The notes: generated by a model from the sequence alone, not told the origin. DNA of 64,000 nucleotides from an uncultured Pseudomonadales bacterium (GCA_951813295.1 CATOTI010000002.1:3172522-3236521), one strand, 5' to 3'; shown: positions 35,953 to 44,722, counted from the stretch's first letter. Numbers and translations are program-made.

Positions 35953-37062
35953 ATGCGCATTCCGGTTGGGCTCTGCGGCTTAGCATTGCTGGCGTCGGCG
36001 AGTTACGCCGATATCGCGCCGGAAGAAATCGGTCTAGAGACGTTGGGTGATTCGCAGCCGACATGGTTCGTCAGCAAATCGACGATGGGGGCCGGGTTTC
36101 TTTTCGATGCCGCGACGGGGGAGATGCAGGGCACGTTGTCGCTGACGCCCTATACGCCGGTGATCGAGCGCAGCGTCGCGCGCGGCGAGACGTACGCGGC
36201 GGAGATCTATTACGAACGTCTGCATCGCGGTAAACGGAATGACGTGCTGACGATTTACGATCACGAGAATCTGGCGGCGATTGCCGAAGTCGACCTGCCG
36301 GACAAGGTCGCGTCACTCAACTTTCCGGAGTACCTGTCGCTCACCGACGACGATCGATTCCTTACGATCTACAACCTGACGCCGGGACAGTCGGTATCGG
36401 TCGTCGATCTCGAGACGCGCGCGTTCGTCGGCGAGATCTCGACCCCGGGTTGTGCGCTCCAGATGGCGGTCGAGGACCGCGGCTTCCTGATGATTTGCGG
36501 AGACGGATCACTGCAGCTCATCTATCTCGACGAGTCGGGTCAGGAGCGCGAGCGGCTGCGCAGCGATGCCTTCTTTTCGGTCGACGAAGACCCCGTCTTC
36601 GATAAGCCGGTGCGAACGCCGGATGGTTGGCAGCTCATCAGCTTCGAAGGGCTGGTCTTCGAGGTCACGGTCGACGGCTCGTCGATCGACATCAGCGAGC
36701 CGTGGTCGTTGGTGACGGAGGCCGAGCGTGCCGAGAACTGGCGCATTGGTGGCGTGCAGGTTTACGACGTCCATCTCGACATGGATCTCCTGTTCACCGT
36801 GATGCATCAAGGTGGCGTGGATACGCACGAAGATCCCGGCACGGCGGTCTGGGTATTCGATCGAGGGACGCAGAAACGGATTGGGGAGATCGAGTTCGAG
36901 TCGCCGATCAATGGCGTGCTCGCGACACAATCGGGTGATCCGTTGTTGCTCGTGGCGTCGGCGTACGATGCCAACGTCGAGGTCGTCGATATCCTGAAGC
37001 TGCGCAAGTTGCGCACGATCAATACGGGCCAGAGCATCGGCCTCATGGTGCTCTATCCGTGA
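35953..37062 (+). CDS. mauB: Amine dehydrogenase heavy chain (MauB/AauB-like)
   Basis: A 369-residue exported beta-propeller protein. Signal peptide MRIPVGLCGLALLASASYAD; mature blades contain IERSVARGETYAAEIYYERL with HRGKRND, LTIYNLTPGQSVSVVDLETR, STPGCALQMA, and a last blade ANVEVVDILKLRKLRTINTG. This is the heavy subunit of methylamine or aromatic amine dehydrogenase, a periplasmic alpha2-beta2 enzyme oxidising primary amines to aldehydes and ammonia. ATG 35953 follows GGGGGAACC. It heads a run of overlapping genes in the order B-E-D-A. Methylamine versus aromatic amine preference cannot be settled by eye. Confidence 0.85.
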   Translation: MRIPVGLCGLALLASASYADIAPEEIGLETLGDSQPTWFVSKSTMGAGFLFDAATGEMQGTLSLTPYTPVIERSVARGETYAAEIYYERLHRGKRNDVLTIYDHENLAAIAEVDLPDKVASLNFPEYLSLTDDDRFLTIYNLTPGQSVSVVDLETRAFVGEISTPGCALQMAVEDRGFLMICGDGSLQLIYLDESGQERERLRSDAFFSVDEDPVFDKPVRTPDGWQLISFEGLVFEVTVDGSSIDISEPWSLVTEAERAENWRIGGVQVYDVHLDMDLLFTVMHQGGVDTHEDPGTAVWVFDRGTQKRIGEIEFESPINGVLATQSGDPLLLVASAYDANVEVVDILKLRKLRTINTGQSIGLMVLYP

Positions 37063-37637
37063 TTGACGCCCTGTCGGCGCCTCTTCTGGCGGCGGCCAGC
37101 CTTGGTTTCGTCGTGCTCTTTGGTTCGAGTACGAGGCACAAGATGGGTCAATGGCTGACCTTTCGCTTCGTCTTGGATGACTATCGCGTGTTGCCGTCGG
37201 CGCTCGTGGGCGTCGCCGCCGTGCTGGTGGTCACCGTCGAACTGCTGCTGCTCATCGGCTGGGTGCTCGTACTCGTCCAGGCGCTGGGTCTCGTGGTGAT
37301 CGCCGAGCCGCTCGTACCGTTTGTCGCGGCGGGGACAGCGGTCTTGCTCTCGCTCTATGCGCTCGCGATGCTCTCGCTCTTGCTGCGCGGGCGCGTGCAT
37401 GTGGATTGTGGCTGCAGCGCGGCCGATGTCCCGGTCTCGTATCGACTTGTCATTCGCAACGCCGTCCTCATAGTCGCGCCGCTCGCCATTGCTTGGGCGC
37501 CGCCGCCGACGCTCGATGCTGGGGCGTTGCTGGTCGGTGTTGTGGCGGCCGGGGTCGCGATCCTCCTCTACGCGGCGTTCGATCAGCTCGCGCGTAACGC
37601 GGCCGAGCAGGCGAGTTTCCTGGTGTCGAGCTCATGA
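37059..37637 (+). CDS. mauE: MauE-like membrane protein for amine dehydrogenase maturation
   Basis: A 192-residue polytopic membrane protein with about five hydrophobic segments. The family signature is the loop FGSSTRHKMG and the HVDCGCS cysteine pair in the third segment, as in MauE. MauE and MauD are needed for disulfide formation and stability of the TTQ light chain, which has many cysteines. The GTG start overlaps the heavy-chain stop by 4 bases, and its own stop overlaps mauD. Confidence 0.85.
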   Translation: MIDALSAPLLAAASLGFVVLFGSSTRHKMGQWLTFRFVLDDYRVLPSALVGVAAVLVVTVELLLLIGWVLVLVQALGLVVIAEPLVPFVAAGTAVLLSLYALAMLSLLLRGRVHVDCGCSAADVPVSYRLVIRNAVLIVAPLAIAWAPPPTLDAGALLVGVVAAGVAILLYAAFDQLARNAAEQASFLVSSS

Positions 37638-38284
37638 GCGCGTTGGTGATGGGATCGTTCGTCGTCCTCTGGGTGCTGGTGATCGTGCTCGCGGTCGCGG
37701 TCTTCGCGCTGGCGCGCCAGGTCGGCGTGCTGCACGCGCGCGTCGCGCCGGCTGGAGCGTTGTCACCGACGTCCGGGCCGAAAGTCGGCGAGACGATGGA
37801 GCCCGTTCCGACGCTCGATCTCGCGGGCCAGGTCGTTCCGATCGGCGGTCCGAACGCGCGGCGTCAGCTCGTGATGTTCGTCTCGCCGACGTGTCCTGTC
37901 TGTAAGGCGCTCGTCCCGGTCGCGCGCTCGCTCGCCCGGACGGAGGATCTCGAGCTCGTGTTCGCGAGTGATGGCGGTGACGTCGGCCAGCACGAGCGGT
38001 ACGTGGACTCGCTTGGCCTCGAGGATCATCGCTATGTCCTCTCGGAGGCACTCGGCATCACCTACGGCGTGGCGAAGCTGCCTTTTGCCGTGCTGATCGA
38101 CTCGAGTGGCGTATTGTTGTCCCGCGGGCTTGTGAATACGCGTGAACATCTGGAGAGTCTCCTGGAGGCCGCACGGCTCGGATTCGAGTCGATCCAGGAC
38201 TTCGTGCATGACGCAACGAAGAGCGACAACGGTGGGATTGGGATCAACGCTGCGGATGCAGCTGGTGGGGAAAACGCACGATGA
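37634..38284 (+). CDS. mauD: MauD-like membrane-anchored thioredoxin-fold protein
   Basis: A 216-residue protein with one N-terminal membrane anchor (about residues 8-28) and a periplasmic thioredoxin-like domain. The redox motif is CPVC in FVSPTCPVCKALVP, and the cis-proline loop appears as VAKLPFAVLID. MauD assists disulfide formation in the light chain and carries the CPxC signature seen here. Start and stop each overlap the neighbouring genes by 4 bases. The C-terminal tail after residue 190 is polar and variable. Confidence 0.88.
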   Translation: MSALVMGSFVVLWVLVIVLAVAVFALARQVGVLHARVAPAGALSPTSGPKVGETMEPVPTLDLAGQVVPIGGPNARRQLVMFVSPTCPVCKALVPVARSLARTEDLELVFASDGGDVGQHERYVDSLGLEDHRYVLSEALGITYGVAKLPFAVLIDSSGVLLSRGLVNTREHLESLLEAARLGFESIQDFVHDATKSDNGGIGINAADAAGGENAR

Positions 38285-38943
38285 GTGCTCGAATCGAAGA
38301 ATCCGTCCGAACGTCCGTCAGCCCACAGCCGACGGGCGCACCGCTGACGAAAACGGGGAAAACCGTGAGTCAGCCATCGTCCCGCCTGCTCAGCTGCATC
38401 CGCGCCTTGTTCGACGATCCCTTGGGCGCACTGGATTCGGCTTTCTCTCGCCGTACGCGACGGATGGCCGAGATGTCGTCGCGGCGCAGTTTCCTGAGTC
38501 GTGTCGGGGTGATGTTGACCGGGGCGGCCGTATTGCCGCTCCTGCCCGTGTCCCGGGCGATCGCAGCCGAGGCGCCGTCGGATCTTCTGGAGATCGGTGA
38601 TCCGCAGACCTGCGAGTACTGGCGATATTGTGCGCTGGGCGGCACGCTCTGTTCGTGCTGTGGCGGGAGTCAGAGCAGCTGTCCGCCGGGTGCGGAGCGT
38701 TCGCCGGTCACTTGGGTCGGGACGTGCCGTAATCCCGTCGACGGCAAGGACTACCTGATCTCTTACAACGACTGTTGCGGCAAGGCGACATGTACGCGCT
38801 GTTACTGCCACAACACGGAACGCGACCGGCCGGTCTATTTCCCCGGTAAATCGAACGACATCCTCTGGTGTTTCGGCACGGAAAGTAATGCGTATCACTG
38901 CACGGTGGCGGCGGTTCTCGGGGATGCGTCGAGCGCCTCCTGA
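38281..38943 (+). CDS. mauA: Amine dehydrogenase light chain with TTQ cofactor residues
   Basis: A 220-residue light chain. A long leader carries a Tat-type twin arginine (SSRRSFLSRVG, Arg68-Arg69) before a hydrophobic stretch ending AIAAEA. The mature part is cysteine-rich (CEYWRYCALGG, CSCCGG, YNDCCGKATCTRCYCH). Trp145 in SPVTWVGTC and Trp196 in DILWCFG are 51 residues apart, the same spacing as Trp57 and Trp108 that form tryptophan tryptophylquinone in methylamine dehydrogenase, and Asp164 sits where catalytic Asp76 does. Folded in the cytosol then exported. MauG, which completes the cofactor, is not in the window. Confidence 0.95.
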   Translation: MSARIEESVRTSVSPQPTGAPLTKTGKTVSQPSSRLLSCIRALFDDPLGALDSAFSRRTRRMAEMSSRRSFLSRVGVMLTGAAVLPLLPVSRAIAAEAPSDLLEIGDPQTCEYWRYCALGGTLCSCCGGSQSSCPPGAERSPVTWVGTCRNPVDGKDYLISYNDCCGKATCTRCYCHNTERDRPVYFPGKSNDILWCFGTESNAYHCTVAAVLGDASSAS

Positions 38944-38956
38944 GCGCGCGCGGGTG

Positions 38957-39391
38957 ATGCCCTCGCTTCGGCGCGCGCTGGTGCTCTTGTGTTGCCTCGC
39001 ATCGTTTGCAGGAAACGCCGACGATTATTCGCGCGGGGAGGTTCTCGATGCGGCGACCATGCAGCGTGCGCGTGTGGACTATCTGCTGCACTGCGGTGGC
39101 TGCCATCTGGCGGACGGTACGGGCGCTCCGCCCAACGTTCCGACGCTGATGGGCCTCGAGGAAATCATCTCGTCGCCGATCGGGCGCGATTACGTCGCAC
39201 GCGTGCCGGGTGCCTCGCAGGTACCGATTTCGGATCAGGCGCTCGCCGACGTCTTCAATTGGATCCTCGTGACGACCACCGATGCCGACTTCGAGCCGCT
39301 CACCGCGGAAGAAGTCGGTGCTTCCCGATTGCGGGTACTCGCGGATCCGGTCGGGTATCGGCAACGCTTCTGGCCCGAGGCGGCGGATTGA
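38957..39391 (+). CDS. Periplasmic c-type cytochrome, likely amine dehydrogenase partner
   Basis: A 144-residue monohaem cytochrome c. Signal peptide MPSLRRALVLLCCLASFAGNA, haem motif LHCGGCHLADG near residue 40, and a probable distal methionine in NVPTLMGLE or later. The open frame extends to 38888 inside mauA; ATG 38957 is chosen because the signal peptide starts there. Its place directly after the light chain, where other clusters hold amicyanin or a cytochrome, suggests it accepts electrons from the reduced TTQ enzyme and delivers them to the oxidase. The partner role is inference. Confidence 0.85.
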   Translation: MPSLRRALVLLCCLASFAGNADDYSRGEVLDAATMQRARVDYLLHCGGCHLADGTGAPPNVPTLMGLEEIISSPIGRDYVARVPGASQVPISDQALADVFNWILVTTTDADFEPLTAEEVGASRLRVLADPVGYRQRFWPEAAD

Positions 39392-39473
39392 GTGACACAG
39401 TTCGATTGGTTGACACAAGGGCCGCGACGGCGACCCGATTGACGCACCACGCGCCGTCAGGTCGATTCGACCC

Positions 39474-40814
39474 GTGGCGGTAGCGCAGACGTTCTCGACG
39501 CGGACGGCGCTCGCCGTCGTCGTCGCCAACATGATCGGCACCGGCGTCTTCACGAGCCTCGGATTTCAGTTGCTCGACATCGAGTCCGGCTTCGTCATCC
39601 TGCTGCTTTGGGTCGTCGGCGGCCTCACGGCCGTCTCGGGCGCGCTCTGTTATGCCGAACTCGGTGGCGCGTATCCGCGCTCCGGCGGCGAGTACAACTT
39701 CCTGGGTCGGCTGTATCACCCGATGGCGGGCTTCGTCTCCGGGTGGGTGTCATCGACGGTCGGTTTCGCCGCACCCACGGCGCTGGTCGCGATGACGTTC
39801 GGTTCTTACTTGGGGTCGTCGTTTCCGGCGCTCCCCGCGATGCCGCTCGCCGTCGGGCTGATCGTTGCGGCAACGGTCGCGCATATCGTGAGCCGACGGA
39901 TCAGTGGCTCGTTCCAGTCCTTTTTTACCACGATCAAGATCGGCGTCATCGTCGTTTTTGTCGCGGCCGTATTCGCGATGACGCCGAACCCGGCTGCCGT
40001 CGAATGGTTGCCCGCGTCGTCCGATTGGGGGCTCGTCGGGACGTCCGCATTCGCGGTGGCGCTCATCTACGTCAACTATGCCTACACGGGTTGGAACGCC
40101 GCGACGTACGTGCTGGACGAGCTCGAGGATCCGGGTGGCGTGCTGGTTCGTGTGCTCGTTACCGGCACGGCGGTCGTGATGGTGCTCTACCTCGCGCTGA
40201 ACGCGGCGTTTCTCTACGCCGCACCGATGGATGCCATGGCGGGCAAGATCGAGATCGGCGTGATCGCGGCCCGCTATGCCTTCGGTGACGTCGGCGCGAC
40301 GCTGATGGGTGCCACGCTCGGTGTGCTCTTGATCTCGACGGTGAGTGCCATGACGCTCGCGGGCCCGCGCGTGCTGCAGGTGGTCGGTCAGGATCATTCC
40401 GTGCTCGCCGTCTTTGCTCGTACGACCGACGACGGACTGCCGATGAATGCGATTCTGTTCCAATCCGCGCTGGCCGTGGTCTTCGTCGTCAGCGGCACAT
40501 TTCAATCGGTCCTGCTGTTTGCGTCCTTCACGCTGGCGCTCAACACCGTCATGACCGTGATTGGTGTTTTCGTCCGCCGCGTGCGCCGCGTGCCGTCCAC
40601 GTTCACGATGCCCTGGTTTCCGCTCGCGCCGGTGTGGTTCCTCGGCGTGATGCTCTGGACGCTCTTCTACGTTTTCATCGAGCAGCCGCTCGAAGCCGTT
40701 GCCGCGATCGGGTTCGTGGCGAGCGGTACGTTGATCTACTTCGTTTCACGCGGTCGGTCGTCGCCGGATGGTCCGGTCGAGGAAGCCGAACGACCCAAGG
40801 GAGAGTCCGCATGA
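39474..40814 (+). CDS. APC superfamily amino acid/amine permease
   Basis: A 446-residue transporter with about 12 membrane segments. The APC signature lies in segment 1 (VVVANMIGTGVFTSLGFQL), followed by YAELGGAYPRSGGEYNFLG in segment 2-3 and YTGWNAATYVLDELEDP, as in the amino acid-polyamine-organocation family. Located 82 bases after the cytochrome gene of the amine dehydrogenase cluster, so an amine or amino acid is a reasonable cargo. GTG start at 39474. Its stop overlaps the next gene by 4 bases. Confidence 0.85.
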   Translation: MAVAQTFSTRTALAVVVANMIGTGVFTSLGFQLLDIESGFVILLLWVVGGLTAVSGALCYAELGGAYPRSGGEYNFLGRLYHPMAGFVSGWVSSTVGFAAPTALVAMTFGSYLGSSFPALPAMPLAVGLIVAATVAHIVSRRISGSFQSFFTTIKIGVIVVFVAAVFAMTPNPAAVEWLPASSDWGLVGTSAFAVALIYVNYAYTGWNAATYVLDELEDPGGVLVRVLVTGTAVVMVLYLALNAAFLYAAPMDAMAGKIEIGVIAARYAFGDVGATLMGATLGVLLISTVSAMTLAGPRVLQVVGQDHSVLAVFARTTDDGLPMNAILFQSALAVVFVVSGTFQSVLLFASFTLALNTVMTVIGVFVRRVRRVPSTFTMPWFPLAPVWFLGVMLWTLFYVFIEQPLEAVAAIGFVASGTLIYFVSRGRSSPDGPVEEAERPKGESA

Positions 40815-41272
40815 TCCTTCGAATTCTGGCGGCGCTCGTGGCCGCGATCGCGCTCGTGGTGATCGTCCTCGCGATGCGAGTGCTGGAGCCGATCATTTCC
40901 GTCCCGGGTGGCACGCTCGCCGGGACGGAAGAAGCCGCACCCCTCGACTGGTCCTTTACTGCGGCGATCGACACGGTCCAGCTCGAAACACAGCTCGACG
41001 ACCCCTACTCGGTCAATCTCTGGGGGCTCGGCATCGGGCCGGACTTCTACGTGGCGACGAATGAAACGGGGACAGGATGGACGGACATCGTCGATGGTGA
41101 CCCGGACGTCAAGCTCCGTGTCGGCGACTCGGTCTACCGACTATCCGCCGTTCGCGTCGTGGATGACGATGAACTTCAGCGAGTGCTAGATGGATATGTC
41201 ACGAAGTATTCGATGGGTCGGGCCGAACTCGAAGAGGTTATGGGCCGCGCTTATCGGCTCGACCGGCCTTGA
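40811..41272 (+). CDS. Membrane-anchored small protein, possibly split-barrel fold
   Basis: A 153-residue protein with a single N-terminal membrane segment (ILRILAALVAAIALVVIVLA) and an outward soluble domain. The domain (TVQLETQLDDPYSVNLWGLG, DFYVATNETGTGW, DPDVKLRVGDSVYRLSAVRV) resembles the flavin-type split barrels of DUF2255-like proteins, but the match is weak. ATG 40811 overlaps the permease stop by 4 bases, so it is translated with it. Function unknown. Confidence 0.6.
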   Translation: MILRILAALVAAIALVVIVLAMRVLEPIISVPGGTLAGTEEAAPLDWSFTAAIDTVQLETQLDDPYSVNLWGLGIGPDFYVATNETGTGWTDIVDGDPDVKLRVGDSVYRLSAVRVVDDDELQRVLDGYVTKYSMGRAELEEVMGRAYRLDRP

Positions 41273-41348
41273 AACGCAAAGGTTGGTTAACCGGACCGGA
41301 ATCGGCCGGTTAGAATCGCCGACTTGCTTGAAGCAAGTGTGAGTGTTG

Positions 41349-42203
41349 ATGGAAGCCAATCCCCCTGTCTTCGACGTCGAGATCCAGTCGTTCCAGACCG
41401 ACGTGATCGAGCGGTCGAAGCAAGTGCCGATCGTTTTGCTTTTCTGGACCGATCAGGTCGCGCCCGCGGTCGAAACAAAAAACGCCCTCGAACGGCTGGC
41501 CGCACAAGGCGCGGGCAAGTTCGCTGTGGGGCTATCCGATGTTGCTGTCGATCAGTCGCTCGCGCAGCAACTGCGGGTACAAGGGATCCCGAGCATCCGG
41601 GTGATTCGAGATGGACAGCTCGCGGATCAGTTGGAGGGACCGCAAAGCGAGGCGGTTCTGAAGGAGTTCATCGACCGACTCACGATGTCGTCCGGCGATC
41701 TCGTGCGCGCGGAGCTCTATCGATTCGTCGCCGAGAAGAACTGGGAAGGCGCGCTGGCCGTACTCCAGCAGGCGATCAACGACGAGCCAAACAATCCCGC
41801 GTTGAAGGTCGAATGGGCGGATGTGCTGGTGCAACAGGGCGATGCGGAAGGGGCGCGCACCGTGCTCGCGACGATTCCGGAGGATACGGAAGGGCGCGAT
41901 CGTCCGACGACGCGGCTCGAACTCCTGGAGGAAGCAGCCGGGTTCGGCGATGTCGCGGAGGTCGAGGCGGCCGTCGCCGCGGATGAAGATAACCTGGAGG
42001 CCCGCTATCAGGCCGCGGTGGTGCTCGCCGTCGACGGGCAGTTCGAATCCGCGCTCGACCACGCGATGGCGATCCTGATGCGGGATCGCGAATTTCGTGA
42101 AGACGCCGGGCGCACGACGATGGTGCGGATTCTTTCGTTGACCGAGAAAGGCTCGGACGTCGCGAAGCGCTACCGGCGCAAGATGTTCAACTTCATGCAT
42201 TGA
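41349..42203 (+). CDS. cnoX: CnoX/YbbN-type thioredoxin-TPR co-chaperone
   Basis: About 284 residues: an N-terminal thioredoxin fold (residues 1-108; FDVEIQSFQTDVIERSKQVP, GIPSIRVIRDGQ) and a C-terminal TPR domain (WEGALAVLQQAINDEPNNPA; GDAEGARTVLATIP). This is the YbbN/CnoX layout; such proteins hold unfolded clients and pass them to GroEL or DnaK. The redox site reads LLFWTDQVAPAVETK, with no cysteine at all, so only holdase activity is expected. ATG 41349 is preferred to GTG 41343. Upstream 41273-41348 is a short leader with no clear promoter. Confidence 0.85.
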   Translation: MEANPPVFDVEIQSFQTDVIERSKQVPIVLLFWTDQVAPAVETKNALERLAAQGAGKFAVGLSDVAVDQSLAQQLRVQGIPSIRVIRDGQLADQLEGPQSEAVLKEFIDRLTMSSGDLVRAELYRFVAEKNWEGALAVLQQAINDEPNNPALKVEWADVLVQQGDAEGARTVLATIPEDTEGRDRPTTRLELLEEAAGFGDVAEVEAAVAADEDNLEARYQAAVVLAVDGQFESALDHAMAILMRDREFREDAGRTTMVRILSLTEKGSDVAKRYRRKMFNFMH

Positions 42204-42688
42204 AATCGAGCGGGCGGCGCGTCGATTTTCGCCCGGGAAGGCGTGAGTCGGCCGACCCGACCGGCGAGTGGGGTCGCGGCGTTTGGGATTGTGGAAATCT
42301 ATCGAGTTCGTACGCGGAACCCCTCCGAATATGACCATTCAATGACGTTTTCTTTACATGACGGGGTTTTCGGCGTTAGTGGTCACTAACTCTCGGGGCC
42401 ATCTTTATTCACATTGACCCTGTGTGTTTTGTTACGAATTGCGCGAACCCAGTATTTTTGCTGGTTTTTCTCTTCTATCGCCGTAACTTATTGATCTAAA
42501 TGAATAAAAATTAGGTGTGTTACGAATCGACCCGCGTAGATCGAAGCTTCGAGCGGATTTTGACGGGACATCATTGACGAGTTATCCCAAGACTTATCCA
42601 CAGCTCTTGGGGATGAGATTCGGGTGCAATGCGGAAACGTCGGACAATATGACGGCAACGGTGGCGCGGACTCATGAGAGGGAATTCG
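42204..42688. other. AT-rich intergenic region with two DnaA-box-like sites
   Basis: 485 bases without a gene, and from about 42330 to 42530 markedly more AT-rich than any other stretch. It holds TTATCCACA (a consensus DnaA box, 42594-42602) and TTATCCCAA (42582-42590) in direct orientation 12 bases apart, and the sequence TGTTACGAAT twice (42427-42440 area and 42518-42528). A weak hairpin, CGGGCG/CGCCCG, follows cnoX near 42212. It probably holds the promoter of the glutamine-synthetase-like gene; no replication gene is near. Confidence 0.55.
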
Positions 42689-44014
42689 ATGAACGACGGT
42701 GCTGATCGAGAAGGGTTTGCGATGCTCGGCCTCGCCGACATCGACGGTGTATTGCGCGGCAAGTACGTGAGCGCCGACAAGCTCGACGGGCTCGCGCAGG
42801 ATGGCGGCGGATTCTGTGACTGCGTCTTCGGCTGGGACGTCGACGACCAGCTTTATGACAACGTCACGGCGACTGGTTGGCACACCGGATTTCCGGACGC
42901 GGCTTATCGCCTGATCGGCGCCTCGGAACGCCACCTGCCTGAAACAGGCACGCCTTATTTCATCGGTGAGTTCGCGGGCGAGGATGGTACCGATCATTCG
43001 CTCTGCCCACGCACCCGGTTGCGCAAAGTCCTGGGTGATCTCGAATCCGATGGCCTGACGGCGAAGGCGGGGTTCGAGTACGAGTTCTTCGTTTTCGATG
43101 AAGACCCTCATTCCGTTCGTGACAAGGCTTATCAGGACCTTCGGCCGATTTCGCCGGGTAATTTCGGCTACTCGGTGCTGCGCGCGGCGGCGCAGTCGAG
43201 CTGGTTCGAAGGACTCATGCAGTTCTGCGGCGACTTCCGGATGCCGATCGAGGGTCTGCATTGCGAAACGGGGGCGGGCGTCTGGGAAGCGGCGCTCGCC
43301 GCGACCGACGGCCTCGAGGCGGCCGACCGGGCGGTCCTGTTCAAGACGTTCACGAAATCGTTCCTCCAGAGCCGAGGTCTCATCGCGACCTTCATGGCGA
43401 AGTGGTCCATGGACTTCCCCGGCCAGAGCGGCCACTTCCATTTCTCACTCATGCGGGACGAGGAAAACGTTTTTGCCGGTGACGATGTCCCGGATGCTGC
43501 GCGGTGGGCGATCGGCGGTCTCGTGAGCTTATTGCCCGACTTCCTGCCGATGGTGGCGCCGACGATCAATAGCTACGCGCGACTCGTCAAAGGCGCTTGG
43601 GCGCCGACCGCGGCGACCTGGGGAATCGAGAACCGTACCGCGGCCATTCGTTTCATCCCGGGTAAGGGCGGCAAGCAGCACATCGAATGCCGTGTCCCGG
43701 GTGCTGACGGGAACCCCTACCTCGTGGCGACGGCGGTGTTGGCGGCGGCGCATCGAGGAATTCGCGAGCGAATCGAGCCGCCACCGCCGATCGAAGGTGA
43801 TGCGTATGCGGCGGAAGACGGCCTCCCGCGAGAACTGCACTTTGCACCGACCCTGCGCGATGCGACGGTTCGTTTTCGCAACGCGTCGACCACGACGGCC
43901 GCATTTGGTCACGAATTCGTCGACCATTTCGCCAATTCGCGCGACTGGGAGTCACGAGAGGCCGAACGGCAGGTCACGGACTGGCAGCTCAAGCGCTATT
44001 TCGAAATCATCTGA
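42689..44014 (+). CDS. Glutamine synthetase-like gamma-glutamyl-amine ligase
   Basis: A 441-residue member of the glutamine synthetase superfamily. Metal/ATP elements are visible in GFEYEFFVFDED, GLHCETGAGVWEAAL, GQSGHFHFSL, INSYARLVKGAWAPT and WGIENRTAAIRFIPG. The length and the loose spacing fit the PuuA/GlnT-like group, which ligate glutamate to amines, rather than housekeeping GlnA with its adenylylation site. ATG 42689 follows GAGAGGGA. The glutamine amidotransferase gene overlaps its stop by one base (TGATG). Near the amine dehydrogenase cluster, a role in amine nitrogen use is plausible but inferred. Confidence 0.8.
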   Translation: MNDGADREGFAMLGLADIDGVLRGKYVSADKLDGLAQDGGGFCDCVFGWDVDDQLYDNVTATGWHTGFPDAAYRLIGASERHLPETGTPYFIGEFAGEDGTDHSLCPRTRLRKVLGDLESDGLTAKAGFEYEFFVFDEDPHSVRDKAYQDLRPISPGNFGYSVLRAAAQSSWFEGLMQFCGDFRMPIEGLHCETGAGVWEAALAATDGLEAADRAVLFKTFTKSFLQSRGLIATFMAKWSMDFPGQSGHFHFSLMRDEENVFAGDDVPDAARWAIGGLVSLLPDFLPMVAPTINSYARLVKGAWAPTAATWGIENRTAAIRFIPGKGGKQHIECRVPGADGNPYLVATAVLAAAHRGIRERIEPPPPIEGDAYAAEDGLPRELHFAPTLRDATVRFRNASTTTAAFGHEFVDHFANSRDWESREAERQVTDWQLKRYFEII

Positions 44015-44712
44015 TGAAGATCGGCCTCCTGAAAGCGGGCGCGGTCGTCGCGGACTACCAGCCGACCTACGGTGACTTCGACAGCATGTTCGCGACGCTT
44101 TTTGAACGTGTAATGCCGGGCACGGAACTCGACGTCTTCTACGTTCGAGAGGGGCACTATCCCGAGTCGATTGACGGCTACGACGGCTTCGTCATCACGG
44201 GCAGCGCGGACAGCGTTTATGACCAGGAACCCTGGATCGGGGAACTGACGGCATTCGTGCGGAAACTGGTGACATCCCGTGTGAAGACGTTGGGCGTCTG
44301 CTTCGGCCATCAGATCATCGCGCATGCACTCGATGGCAAGGCCGAGCTCGCGTCGGTCGGGTGGGGCGTCGGGATCCAGCGCTCGAGCTTCCGATCCGTG
44401 CGGCCCTGGCTCGAGACGTCGGCCGAAACGGTCGGGCTGCTACATAGCCATCGCGATCAGGTGACGACGTTGCCGACCGGGGCGGAGGTTTATCTCACGA
44501 GCAGCTTCTGTCCGAATGCCGGGTTTGTCATCGACGACCACGTGCTGACGGTGCAAGGCCATCCGGAGTTCACGCGCGATTACGCGCGGACGCTGATGGA
44601 ACATCGGCGGGAATTGCTGGGAGACGCGTACGAACCGGGCATCGCGTCGCTCGAAGGTGAGGTCGACGACACGGCCGTCGGCCGGTGGATCGCCGGTTTT
44701 TTTACCGCGTGA
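44014..44712 (+). CDS. Class I glutamine amidotransferase
   Basis: A 232-residue class I (triad) amidotransferase with Cys96 in LGVCFGHQIIAHAL and His183-x-Glu185 in VQGHPEFTRD. It resembles the stand-alone GuaA-like domain proteins found with PuuA-type ligases, which hydrolyse gamma-glutamyl bonds. Overlapping with the ligase gene, it is likely to release glutamate from the ligase product. VITGSADSVYD and SHRDQV are also typical of the group. Confidence 0.87.
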   Translation: MKIGLLKAGAVVADYQPTYGDFDSMFATLFERVMPGTELDVFYVREGHYPESIDGYDGFVITGSADSVYDQEPWIGELTAFVRKLVTSRVKTLGVCFGHQIIAHALDGKAELASVGWGVGIQRSSFRSVRPWLETSAETVGLLHSHRDQVTTLPTGAEVYLTSSFCPNAGFVIDDHVLTVQGHPEFTRDYARTLMEHRRELLGDAYEPGIASLEGEVDDTAVGRWIAGFFTA

Positions 44713-44722
44713 GGGCGGTGAA

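Noticed and set aside
42582..42602. Chromosome replication origin
   Set aside because: Only two DnaA-box-like sites and no dnaA, dnaN, gidA or parAB nearby; kept only as a minor finding.
42488..43441. Minus-strand open frame of 317 codons
   Set aside because: It lies opposite the glutamine-synthetase-like gene, which has clear family motifs; the antisense translation has none.
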